Source: Desulfobulbus_C sp964551175 (GTDB lineage Bacteria > Desulfobacterota > Desulfobulbia > Desulfobulbales > Desulfobulbaceae). From it: 10,860 nt of DNA. Below, piece after piece: positions 1 to 6,707 of this stretch. The position numbers and the translations under genes were made by a program. How positions within the stretch are numbered: position 1 is the first letter of the stretch; the number at the start of each line of letters is the position of its first letter. A model generated the notes under the pieces. That model saw nothing but the letters and a program-made list of their open reading frames with translations, did not search any database and was not told the DNA's origin. The stretch is taken from NCBI GenBank assembly GCA_964551175.1, contig CAZKBZ010000092.1:1-10860 (forward strand), written 5' to 3'.

Positions 1-531
1 CCTGTTTATTTACTTTCCATCAGCATATATACATTCTACCACACCCGGTTTATCATATAGTGACAAACCCCTCTCTTTTTTCAGACTGCCTGAATCCTTC
101 TAACGGTTCGTAATGTATGAGAAAAAATGAAACCTACTGACTACGACAACTATTTTTTTCAATCGTCTGTTTTCTGATGTTGTTGAAAACTGATTACCGG
201 GTTAAGGGTTCAAAAAAACTGTGAACAGTAATGCTCTGCTGAAGATGTTCCCGGCAATGTAAAACCGATTCCTCAATTTCAGCGAGTGTTCACCACCGCT
301 CATTTGTTGCAGGGAAACTGTCGCTGACCGTAGCCGGCATGGTAACTGGATAACATTTTCGTAACCACTTGTTAAAAATTTCCAATGAGTTCACTGAGTA
401 ATGGTTATCAATATAGACTTTGACTTTCGGAGAGTTGCAATTTTACAGTGAACTGATTATTATCTTGACAATTTATAAAATCGAACAACAAACGGATAAT
501 CAACAAATTACAAATAACGGCGGAGTAAATC
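1..531. other. AT-rich intergenic region, no supported gene
   Basis: I find no open reading frame with a credible ribosome binding site or a recognisable protein in these bases. The stretch is visibly richer in A and T than the coding DNA to the right and is broken by stops in all frames. The only functional signal I can propose is the candidate promoter near 435-463 in front of the cell-wall hydrolase. A stop-interrupted minus-strand reading (340 to 194) is discussed under rejected items. Confidence 0.6.
435..463 (+). promoter_or_regulatory. candidate sigma-70 promoter for the cell-wall hydrolase
   Basis: TTGCAA at 435-440 and TATTAT at 458-463 are separated by 17 bases, a good sigma-70 geometry (4/6 and 5/6 matches). 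Transcription would start near 470, about 60 bases before the ATG. A perfect TTGACA at 465-470 also lies here, but it has no -10 at the right distance, since GATAAT at 495-500 is 24 bases away. This is pattern matching only. Confidence 0.35.
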
Positions 532-897
532 ATGAGTTTTTTAGAAGGGTTGCTCTGGCTGACCCTCAACATCTATCACGAGGCGCGAAGTGAGCCACAG
601 CTCGGCCGGCTGGCTGTGGCCCATGTAACACTCAATAGAGCTGCCCAGAAGCAGAAAAGTGTTGAGCAGGTTGTTACAGCCCCTTACCAGTTCAGCTGGA
701 CTTTTCAGAAAAGTTCCTACCTGCCCACGGAGCCCGGTGCCTTTATCGACTGTCTGCAGACAGCCATGAAGGCCATGACCAGTTCTGATTTCACCGGTGG
801 TGCAACCTTTTACCACCGCAAGGATGTACAGCCCAAATGGGCCGGTAATATGACCTATGTTGCCGAGTATGGAGCGCATAAGTTTTATCGGAACTGA
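532..897 (+). CDS. SleB-type cell-wall hydrolase, small, no signal peptide
   Basis: This 121-residue protein covers only the Hydrolase_2 / SleB catalytic domain, a peptidoglycan lytic enzyme family that includes spore-cortex SleB and many phage lysins. Visible family motifs are NIYHEAR at 13-19 with the expected catalytic glutamate E17, a VTLNR block at 32-36, FSW near 54-56, GATFYH near 90-95 and a C-terminal H-K-FYRN. There is no signal peptide, no membrane anchor and no peptidoglycan-binding domain, unlike spore SleB, so export would need a holin or another route. A GGCGGAG ribosome site at 519-525 lies 6 bases before the ATG. It stands alone between a long non-coding stretch and a strong terminator. 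It could be a domesticated phage lysin or a housekeeping wall-remodelling enzyme. The family is fairly sure; the role is open. Confidence 0.85.
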   Translation: MSFLEGLLWLTLNIYHEARSEPQLGRLAVAHVTLNRAAQKQKSVEQVVTAPYQFSWTFQKSSYLPTEPGAFIDCLQTAMKAMTSSDFTGGATFYHRKDVQPKWAGNMTYVAEYGAHKFYRN

Positions 898-920
898 TCT
901 CCAGCCCCCTTAACCGAAAA

Positions 921-957
921 AAGGGTGCTCCGGAATTTCCGGAGCACCCTTTTTTTA
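921..957 (+). terminator. bidirectional Rho-independent terminator
   Basis: A perfect 13-bp stem (921-933 pairing with 939-951) closes a 5-base loop and is followed by a T tract at 950-957. An A tract at 917-922 precedes the stem, so the same hairpin also has a U tract when transcribed from the opposite strand. It sits between the convergent stops of the hydrolase (897, + strand) and transketolase (986, - strand) and should end both transcripts. Confidence 0.93.
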
Positions 958-985
958 TTTCTGAACTGTGCAGAAACAGTATTCT

Positions 986-2923
986 CTATTCCAGCAACTC
1001 CTGTACGGTCCGGGCAATGGACTCGCCGTCAAGGCCCTGCTGCCTGTAGAGTTCTGCAGGCTTGCCTGAGCCGCCATACTGTTTCACACCCAGCCGTTTC
1101 ATCCTGGGAGCAATCCCCTGCTCAAGCAGCACAACTGCAACAGAGGCACCCAGGCCGGTGTCCACGTGATGATCCTCAACAGTCACAATGGGTCCGATAC
1201 CGGCAGCTTCAAGCACTGCGTCGGTATCAAGCGGCAGCAGCGAGGCCATGTTCAGCACTCCAATAGATTTACCGCCATTCTGCAAGATCTCCCATGCCTT
1301 TAAACAGGCCGGGGTGACGGCACCAAAGGTGATGATGGTTGCATCATCTCCCCTGCGCAGCCAGTCCGCTTTTCCCGGGGTAAAGGTGTAATCCGCATCA
1401 TAAAAGACCGAACCGTCTTCCCTGGTGATTACCGGTGTCCTGGAGCGTCCCATGCCCACAAAAAAATTACCGGGCCGGGTGGCGACATAACGGACAATCC
1501 GATCCGTCTGGTTGGGATCACAGGGCATGAACACGGAGAACCGATAATAATTTTTCATCAGACCCAGGTAATCAATACACTGGTGAGTCGGACCGTCTTC
1601 TCCCACATCAAGACCGACATGGGTGGCAACCACCTTGAGATTGGTATGGTTGAAGTCATTCAACCTGTTCTGATTGTATACTTCGGATACAGCAAATGTG
1701 CCGAAGGTGGAGAAAAAGGGAACCAGTTCTTCACGGCTCATTGCTCCACTCATCCCGGCGGCATGGTGTTCCTGGATACCAAGTTCAAAATACCCTTCCG
1801 GCGAATGTTTCCGAAAACCGCCCATCTTGACCGATCCTTCCAGATCACAGGAAATACCTGTGATCACCGGCGGCTCACCCGGCCTGTTATTTGCCTCGGC
1901 CAGTCCCAGCAGGGCGTTGCCGTAACCGGAACGGCAGTCGGTCATGGTGTCGGCATCATAGACAATGGGCTCACCCGGCTGAATCTCGGGGTAATCAGTA
2001 TCAGGCGACATGATGGTGTTGGTTTTGACCGGCTCCCGGCGCCGCTGCTGCCACTGCTCAAAATCATTGTCAACACCAAGTTCAACCAGGGCATCGGCCA
2101 GCAGGTCCGGAGGCAGTGGTGAACCATGATACTTAGCCTTGTTTTCCATAAAGGAAATGCCCTTTCCCATGATAGTCCGGGCTACAATCACCGTGGGTAT
2201 CCCGCTGGTGTTTTGGTACGCATCCCGCATGGCCCGGTAGATCGCGTTGTAATCGTGACCATCTTCCAGATAGACCACGTTCCAGCCCAGGGCCCTGTAC
2301 AGCTCCCGGATGGGCTGCGGCATGACATCCGCCGTATTGCCGCAGATCTGCAGATGGTTGCGGTCAATCAGTACAGTCAGGTTATCCAGTTTGTATTTAT
2401 GTGCATGCCTGATCGCCTCGGCAACCTGTCCTTTCTGGTGCTCACCGTCGCCCATCAGGCAGAATACTCTGCTGCCCATCCTCTTGGCTTTAATTGCCTG
2501 CGCCATGCCGACCGCAACGGAGAGCCCCTGGCCAAGGTTGCCGGTATCCCACTCCACACCCGGAACAATGGTCTCCACATGGCCGGGAAAGCCGGATCCG
2601 GTCCGCCGAAACCCGCTCAGGAAATCTTCTTCCGTAAAATAACCGTTTTCAGCAAGAACCGAATAGACACCAGGTGAAATATGGCCGATGGATTCCACCA
2701 TCCGGTCGCGATCTTTCATACGGGGATTTGCCGGGTCATTTTTTAAAATACCATAACCGACCAGCAGCATATCAAGTGATGACAGGGAACCGCCCGGATG
2801 ACCCGAGGCTGCCAGACTGGTTGACAGCAGGATACGACGGGCGCAACGGGTGCGCATCTCTTGCAGGGTGGCAATTTCCTGGTCTGTCAAATCAGTTGCA
2901 GCCAGGTCAAACTTCAAGGGCAT
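986..2923 (-). CDS. tkt: transketolase, full-length (fused N- and C-terminal halves)
   Basis: Transketolase is a thiamine-diphosphate enzyme moving two-carbon units between sugar phosphates in the non-oxidative pentose phosphate pathway, in the cytoplasm. From the chosen start the protein has 645 residues, near the usual 630-680. In order it shows the N-terminal TPP domain (SGHPGGSLS near 40-48, GDGE near 158-161 and the following DRN near 187-189 that ligate Mg-TPP), the pyrimidine-binding domain (FELGIQEHH near 379-387 with the catalytic glutamate, GEDGPTH near 441-447) and the C-terminal domain. Many anaerobes and archaea split it into two genes; here it is one. Start choice: ATG at 2923 has GGAG six bases upstream and gives the usual ~40 residues before GHPGG. 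An in-frame ATG at 3013, also with a purine-rich AGGAG site, would add 30 residues with no family look. It is divergent from dusB and terminates at the shared hairpin at 921-957. Confidence 0.93.
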   Translation of the reverse strand: MPLKFDLAATDLTDQEIATLQEMRTRCARRILLSTSLAASGHPGGSLSSLDMLLVGYGILKNDPANPRMKDRDRMVESIGHISPGVYSVLAENGYFTEEDFLSGFRRTGSGFPGHVETIVPGVEWDTGNLGQGLSVAVGMAQAIKAKRMGSRVFCLMGDGEHQKGQVAEAIRHAHKYKLDNLTVLIDRNHLQICGNTADVMPQPIRELYRALGWNVVYLEDGHDYNAIYRAMRDAYQNTSGIPTVIVARTIMGKGISFMENKAKYHGSPLPPDLLADALVELGVDNDFEQWQQRRREPVKTNTIMSPDTDYPEIQPGEPIVYDADTMTDCRSGYGNALLGLAEANNRPGEPPVITGISCDLEGSVKMGGFRKHSPEGYFELGIQEHHAAGMSGAMSREELVPFFSTFGTFAVSEVYNQNRLNDFNHTNLKVVATHVGLDVGEDGPTHQCIDYLGLMKNYYRFSVFMPCDPNQTDRIVRYVATRPGNFFVGMGRSRTPVITREDGSVFYDADYTFTPGKADWLRRGDDATIITFGAVTPACLKAWEILQNGGKSIGVLNMASLLPLDTDAVLEAAGIGPIVTVEDHHVDTGLGASVAVVLLEQGIAPRMKRLGVKQYGGSGKPAELYRQQGLDGESIARTVQELLE

Positions 2924-2929
2924 CACAAA

Positions 2930-2933
2930 CTCC
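2930..2933 (-). promoter_or_regulatory. ribosome binding site deciding the transketolase start
   Basis: On the minus strand GGAG is followed by six bases and then the ATG at 2923. It lies inside the codons that would be read if translation began at the upstream ATG at 3013. That upstream ATG has its own AGGAG about 10 bases before it, so the choice rests mainly on how much sequence normally precedes GHPGG in transketolases. Confidence 0.55.
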
Positions 2934-3048
2934 ATGGTATCAGGTTGAAACTGGAAACAGGGCAGGAAATCGTCCCGCTCTATCAAAGGGCATGGTTCAG
3001 AAAAAAACGGCATCCGCCATCCTCTCCTGTGTACAAAACATGCATTTC

Positions 3049-3076
3049 GTTATAATACAATGAGGCAGAAACACAA
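3049..3076. promoter_or_regulatory. candidate overlapping divergent promoters for dusB (+) and tkt (-)
   Basis: On the plus strand a perfect TATAAT lies at 3051-3056, about 67 bases before the dusB ATG; its best -35 is TGTACA at 3030-3035 with a short 15-base spacer. On the minus strand the same AT core reads TATAAC (3054 to 3049), with TTGTGT (3076 to 3071) 16 bases upstream, directed at transketolase. If both are used, the two polymerases would compete for the same site. Matches are partial. Confidence 0.4.
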
Positions 3077-3122
3077 CAGGAAAAAAGCAAGAGCTTTCCA
3101 TACCATTTACCAGGAAAGAACA

Positions 3123-4052
3123 ATGAAGATAGGGCCGGTTACCCTGGACAATCCCTTTATTTTAGCACCACTTGCCGGCTACACCGACCTTGCCTTCCGC
3201 CTTGTCTGCAGGGAAATGGGAGCAGGTTTGTCCGTATCTGAGATGATCAGCTGCCATGGCCTGGTCTATGGCCAGCAGAAAACCCTGGCCATGCTGAAAA
3301 CCGTACCGGCGGAGCGACCTTTTGCTGTCCAGCTCTTTGGCAACGATCCTGAGATCATGGGCAGGGCGGCAGCCATTGTCTCAAGCCATCGGACAGATAT
3401 CATTGATATCAATATGGGCTGCCCGGTGCGCAAGGTGGTCAGAAAAGGGTCAGGCGCCGCCCTGATGAAGGATTTTACCCGGGCAGAAACCCTTATCCGT
3501 TCTGTTGTCGACAATACCGATCTGCCGGTAACCATTAAAATTCGCAGCGGCTGGGATGACTCATCCATTGTTGCACCTGAATTTGCAGCCATGGCTGAAG
3601 CCGCCGGTGTTCAGGCGGTCACGGTCCATGCCCGCACCTGGTCGCAGATGTTCGGCGGCCGGGCAGACCGCAGTATTATTGCCCAGGTAAAACAATCGGT
3701 TTCCATCCCGGTGATCGGCAACGGAGATATAGTATGTTATGCAGACGGGCTGGACATGATGAGGGAAACCGGCTGTGACGGGGTTATGGTAGGCCGCGGC
3801 GCCCTGGGCAATCCCTGGGTGTTCAGACCCGGCACCCTGCCGGACTCGCTTGGAGAACGGCTGCCCGTACTGCGCCGACACATGGAACTTGCAGCCCAAC
3901 ACCTGGATGTCCAGCGGTTGCTCTTTCGCATCAAAAACCACGCCTGCCGCTACCTGACGGGCTTGCAGGATGCAGCAAAAATCCGGCAGCAGATTACCTC
4001 ATGCAACACCATGTCGGATATTGAGAATCTGCTGGCAGATCTTGCTGCCTGA
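3123..4052 (+). CDS. dusB: tRNA-dihydrouridine synthase, DusB-type
   Basis: This flavoenzyme reduces uridines in the tRNA D-loop to dihydrouridine using FMN and NADPH. The 309-residue product has the normal Dus length and layout. PFILAPLAGYTD (11-22) starts the FMN-binding TIM barrel, followed by QLFGNDPE (70-77), DINMGCPVRKV (95-105) with the catalytic cysteine C100, TIKIRSGWDD (137-146) with the FMN-contacting lysine K139, VHART (168-172), NGDI (200-203) and GRGALGNPW (224-232), a phosphate-binding loop typical of DusB. A helical tRNA-recognition domain fills the C-terminus. Start: ATG at 3123 has AGGAAAG at 3112-3118 and begins exactly at the conserved MKIG; an ATG at 3060 would add 21 basic residues unlike the family. 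In enterobacteria dusB precedes fis; here a small unknown gene follows instead. Confidence 0.95.
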   Translation: MKIGPVTLDNPFILAPLAGYTDLAFRLVCREMGAGLSVSEMISCHGLVYGQQKTLAMLKTVPAERPFAVQLFGNDPEIMGRAAAIVSSHRTDIIDINMGCPVRKVVRKGSGAALMKDFTRAETLIRSVVDNTDLPVTIKIRSGWDDSSIVAPEFAAMAEAAGVQAVTVHARTWSQMFGGRADRSIIAQVKQSVSIPVIGNGDIVCYADGLDMMRETGCDGVMVGRGALGNPWVFRPGTLPDSLGERLPVLRRHMELAAQHLDVQRLLFRIKNHACRYLTGLQDAAKIRQQITSCNTMSDIENLLADLAA

Positions 4053-4141
4053 AGCCGATACCGGGTGATGACATATGAGCTGATGCTGCAACATGGTCGG
4101 CAAATATGATCACAATTAATCTTTTCAACCATGGAGATATG

Positions 4142-4402
4142 ATGCACGCCGTACAGATCGAAATATCTGGATATGCCGTCGATTTTGACCAGGCAAAACA
4201 GATGGCCGAAATCCTTGCCCTGCGTGACAATGAATTTGCCACCCTTGTGGCGTGGAATGACCGGGAAAAAGGGGTTCATTCACCCCAGTGTCTGAAGTGC
4301 GAGATTAAAGGTGATCCCGGCTGGGAGGTCTACGGCCGCAATCACGAGGGGAGACTGCGTATCAGTTTTAACGATGACGCCTTTGTGTTTATCTACAGCT
4401 GA
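4142..4402 (+). CDS. small conserved protein of unknown function (possibly DUF5619 family)
   Basis: This 86-residue soluble protein has no signal peptide or membrane segment. It resembles a small uncharacterised bacterial family that I recall as DUF5619; the name is from memory and uncertain. Its most striking part is the block from FATLVAW (32-38) through D-R-E and HSPQCLKCEIKG (46-57), which contains a CxxC pair (C50, C53) next to a histidine, then GWEVYG and a beta-rich end rich in aromatic and acidic residues. Start choice: GGAG at 4133-4136 is 5 bases before the ATG at 4142 and only 2 before the one at 4139; an ATG at 4106 would add 12 residues without a clear site. It lies 89 bases after dusB and may be cotranscribed with it. 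CxxC could bind metal or be redox active, but nothing proves this. Confidence 0.8.
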   Translation: MHAVQIEISGYAVDFDQAKQMAEILALRDNEFATLVAWNDREKGVHSPQCLKCEIKGDPGWEVYGRNHEGRLRISFNDDAFVFIYS

Positions 4403-4434
4403 CAGGCAGTTATTGGCCTGTAAATCAGATTGAC

Positions 4435-5130
4435 TCAGCCCGCATCAAGGAGTGAGGTACTCTCCTTGGCTGTGGTTCCCTGTTTGTTTTTCTCATCTTC
4501 CAGCTCCTTGATCTTCTTTTCGAGCTGCGCTATCAGGCCGGGAAATTTTTTATCATGCAGGATACTGCGGACCTGTTCCATATAGTTACGGACAAGGCTG
4601 ACGCCCTCCGCAACAATGTCATAGGCCATCCATTTATCTCCTTTTAAAATCATGATATAGGAAACCGGGATAGTCTTGTGCACATCTACAAGAAGCGTTT
4701 TAACCTCTGCCCTGTTGCCCTTGATACGCTGGCTTTTAAATTCAATCTTCTTGTCAACATAGTCTTCAACCTTACCGATATAGGCATACTGCAACAGCTT
4801 GGTAAAAAGAGAGACAAACTGATCTTTTTGCTGTTTAGAGAGTGTGCGCCACTGTTTACCGAGTACACGCTTGGACATTTCATAAAAATCAAAATGTTCT
4901 GAAGCAAGGTCAACAATGCGCTGACACTGCCGACATGAGATATCTTGCTTAAAATCCTCACTTTTTAACTCGGCTACTATTTTATCTAAAAAGGGTTTCA
5001 GCTGCTCGGTGGGATCTGGAGCTGCTGCCCGGACCGTACCATGAAAGACCAGCGGAAACAGGAGCAGTGTTGCTGAAAAAATTATCATATAATGCTTCAG
5101 TATTTCTTTCACTGATTCACCTTTATTCAT
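4435..5130 (-). CDS. mlaC: MlaC-family periplasmic phospholipid-binding protein
   Basis: MlaC (Ttg2D family) carries phospholipids across the periplasm between the outer-membrane MlaA complex and the inner-membrane MlaFED complex. The 231-residue product has a signal peptide (hydrophobic core about 14-30, A-A-A near 35-37) and then the typical MlaC run: FDF at 80-82, VLGKQW at 89-94, Q-F-F-Y helix residues near 104-118, and later beta strands ending in W-Y-D-GVSLV near 167-180. Two features are unusual. CRQC at 66-69 is a CxxC pair in an exported protein, and the last 35 residues form a charged, probably coiled-coil tail beyond where most MlaC proteins end. The ATG at 5130 overlaps the mlaA stop by 8 bases, suggesting translational coupling; a GTG at 5112 after AAAGG is an alternative that shortens the signal peptide. 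It is the last gene of the mla operon. Confidence 0.9.
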   Translation of the reverse strand: MNKGESVKEILKHYMIIFSATLLLFPLVFHGTVRAAAPDPTEQLKPFLDKIVAELKSEDFKQDISCRQCQRIVDLASEHFDFYEMSKRVLGKQWRTLSKQQKDQFVSLFTKLLQYAYIGKVEDYVDKKIEFKSQRIKGNRAEVKTLLVDVHKTIPVSYIMILKGDKWMAYDIVAEGVSLVRNYMEQVRSILHDKKFPGLIAQLEKKIKELEDEKNKQGTTAKESTSLLDAG

Positions 5131-5601
5131 TGTCTTCAGAAGGGGCAGAAAAATCCCTAATCTGTTTTCGATATTGGAAATAACCATTTCGAAGAGCTAT
5201 GTAGGGATCAAAACTCAGCTTCTTCAAGTCCTCATATTCACCAAGGTGCAGGGACAGCTTGTTCAGTTCCTTGCCAAGATAAATAGCGGAAACCTCAACC
5301 CAGCTGTCCGCCCACCAATAATAAGGCGTCAGGCCAAGACCGTCAACAACGGTTCCAGAAAAATCACGCAGGGTTGAGGGCCCATAAAAAGGCACGACCA
5401 GGTAAAAGCCATCACCGATTCCCCAGACACCTAATGTTTCTCCAAGGCTCGCATCAACGGCTGTAAACCCGAGTTCCCGTCCTGCAGGGTCACCCAGGCC
5501 GGCAACACCGCCAGTGGTGTTGACAAGAAACCTGACCAGCAGAGTTCCAGCATCGGAAAACCTGCCCTGCAGCAGAGCATTTAAACAACGGACAGGCTCC
5601 T
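5123..5601 (-). CDS. mlaA: MlaA/VacJ outer-membrane lipoprotein, N-terminus lost in assembly gap
   Basis: MlaA is a ring-like outer-membrane lipoprotein that removes misplaced phospholipids from the outer leaflet and hands them to MlaC. I translated the minus strand continuously from the gap edge to the stop at 5123-5125: 158 residues are open, with no start codon needed inside. The visible part begins EPVRCLNALLQGRF and has the hallmark blocks RFLVNTTGGVAGLGDPAG, ETLGVWGIGDGFYLVVPFYG and PSTLRD, followed by a short C-terminal region. These are diagnostic for the family. Roughly 70-100 N-terminal residues, including the lipoprotein signal peptide and lipobox cysteine, should lie in the N run. 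The GTG at 5395, which could be taken as a start, is simply the valine before PFYGPS. The stop overlaps the start of mlaC. Confidence 0.93.
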
Positions 5602-5701
5602 NNNNNNNNNNNNNNNNNNNNNNNNNNNNNNNNNNNNNNNNNNNNNNNNNNNNNNNNNNNNNNNNNNNNNNNNNNNNNNNNNNNNNNNNNNNNNNNNNNN
5701 N
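5602..5701. other. assembly gap (100 N) inside the mla operon
   Basis: Exactly 100 unknown bases separate the 5' part of mlaD from the 3' part of mlaA. The missing C-terminus of MlaD (about 80-90 residues in typical homologues) plus the missing N-terminus of MlaA need about 500 bases or more, so the 100 N is a placeholder and not a measured length. Reading frames that run through the N run are artefacts. Confidence 0.95.
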
Positions 5702-5901
5702 GAGCCCACGGTCACACCTGCAATCTGAACCTCGGAACCGGACTTGATACCGGAAATATTATCAAAATCAGCATACACGGTGTATGTACGGCTACCGCTC
5801 AGCCAGCTCACTTCACCCAGCTGCATGGCGATCCAGCCAAAGGCAACAAAACCGAGTACCAGAAAAATTCCCACAACAATTTCTACCCGTGAATTCTCCA
5901 T
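5702..5901 (-). CDS. mlaD: MlaD, MCE-domain subunit, C-terminal part lost in assembly gap
   Basis: MlaD is the inner-membrane-anchored MCE protein that forms a hexameric hydrophobic channel on MlaE and passes lipid to or from MlaC. The visible 66 residues start with a short cytoplasmic MENSRVE, one transmembrane helix at about 8-27, and the beginning of the MCE domain (YTVYADFDNISGIKSGSEVQ, then IAGVTVG), the conserved opening of this domain. Typical MlaD has about 150 residues, so over half is missing in the N run. The ATG directly follows the mlaF stop (TAG then ATG), and a GGGGGTGG run in the mlaF tail serves as ribosome site, so translation is likely coupled. Confidence 0.92.
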
Positions 5902-6705
5902 CTAACATCCACCCCCATCATCCTCAAACAGTTCGCCCATGGTCATCTCGGCAAACTCCCGAATATACGGTTTTTTAGAATCCCTTATCTGCTCTACACC
6001 GGTGAAGACATCTACCTCGCCCCTGTTAAGCAGGACAATCTGGTCAGCCAGGTCAAAAACCCTGGGAATATCATGGCTGACGATAACCGCGGTATAGCCC
6101 AGATCCTTCTGCATCCGCTCAAAGAGTTGATAGATCTCCTGGGTCATGACCGGGTCCAGACCCGTAGTCGGTTCGTCAAAGAGGACAATCTCAGGATTTA
6201 GCTGCAAAGCCCGGGCCAGACCAACTCGTTTTTTCATGCCACCACTGAGCTGGGCTGGAAATTTTTCCTCATGACCTGAAAGCTCAAGTTGCTCAAGCGT
6301 AGTCATAACCCGCTCTCTGATCTCCTGCTCAGTAAATTTTGTCCGCTCTCTGAGCGGCAGAGCGACATTTTCAAACACAGACAACGAATCAAAAAGAGCT
6401 GAGCCCTGGAAGAGTACGCCGAACCTGGTCCGCAGACTGCGAAGCTCATTGCGTCGCAATCTGGTGACATCCTGACCATCCACCAGGATCCGGCCGCTGT
6501 CCGGCCGAAGCAGACCCAACACCAGTTTGAGGGTCACACTCTTACCCTGACCGCTGCCGCCGGCTATAACCGTTGTCTTGCCGCGGGGAACAGAAAAACT
6601 GATTCCATGCAGCACTATGTGTTTGCGGCCACGTTCTCCAAAAGATTTGACAACATCGACAAACTCAATGGCCGGCAGATCGGAACTGTTGTTGTCAGCA
6701 GTCAT
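5902..6705 (-). CDS. mlaF: MlaF, ATPase of the phospholipid ABC transporter
   Basis: This 267-residue cytoplasmic ATPase drives the MlaFED lipid transporter at the inner membrane. All ABC motifs are intact: Walker A GGSGQGKS at 49-56, the Q-loop glutamine at Q100 (VLFQGSALFDSL), the signature LSGGMKKR at 153-160, Walker B IVLFDEP at 173-179 with catalytic E178, the D-loop TGLDP near 181-185, and the switch histidine H211 in VSHD. The LSGGMKKR version of the signature is typical of the Mla/Ttg2A group. The C-terminal tail (EFAEMTMGELFEDD and glycines) is the regulatory and dimerisation region. The start codon lies 2 bases after the mlaE stop with no clear ribosome site of its own, so it probably depends on coupling to mlaE. 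Confidence 0.96.
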   Translation of the reverse strand: MTADNNSSDLPAIEFVDVVKSFGERGRKHIVLHGISFSVPRGKTTVIAGGSGQGKSVTLKLVLGLLRPDSGRILVDGQDVTRLRRNELRSLRTRFGVLFQGSALFDSLSVFENVALPLRERTKFTEQEIRERVMTTLEQLELSGHEEKFPAQLSGGMKKRVGLARALQLNPEIVLFDEPTTGLDPVMTQEIYQLFERMQKDLGYTAVIVSHDIPRVFDLADQIVLLNRGEVDVFTGVEQIRDSKKPYIREFAEMTMGELFEDDGGGC

Positions 6706-6707
6706 CG

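Noticed and set aside
194..340. Minus-strand reading from ATG at 340 to TAA at 194 with one in-frame TGA at 292-290, looking like a small broken gene.
   Set aside because: There is no ribosome site, no recognisable family, and one stop in about 48 codons is expected by chance in AT-rich DNA. Homologues would be needed to call a pseudogene, or to suspect selenocysteine at the TGA.
541..879. Minus-strand open frame opposite the cell-wall hydrolase, and similar long frames opposite transketolase, dusB and the PEP-synthase-like gene.
   Set aside because: These are antisense shadows of well-supported genes with no family motifs.
4054..4101. Imperfect inverted repeat between dusB and the next gene (GCCGATACC with GGTCGGC).
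   Set aside because: The match is broken and the loop is over 30 bases; I would not call it a terminator or regulatory hairpin.
4403..4420. Short hairpin CAGGC/GCCTG between the convergent small gene and mlaC.
   Set aside because: The stem is only 5 bp with an 8-base loop and no T tract on either side.
5123..5395. A 90-residue gene starting at GTG 5395.
   Set aside because: The frame is open upstream to the gap and encodes the diagnostic MlaA blocks; the GTG is an internal valine.
5581..5901. A 106-residue open frame running through the N block and ending shortly after it.
   Set aside because: The part after the N run is out of frame with the real MlaA and exists only because the gap is written as exactly 100 bases.
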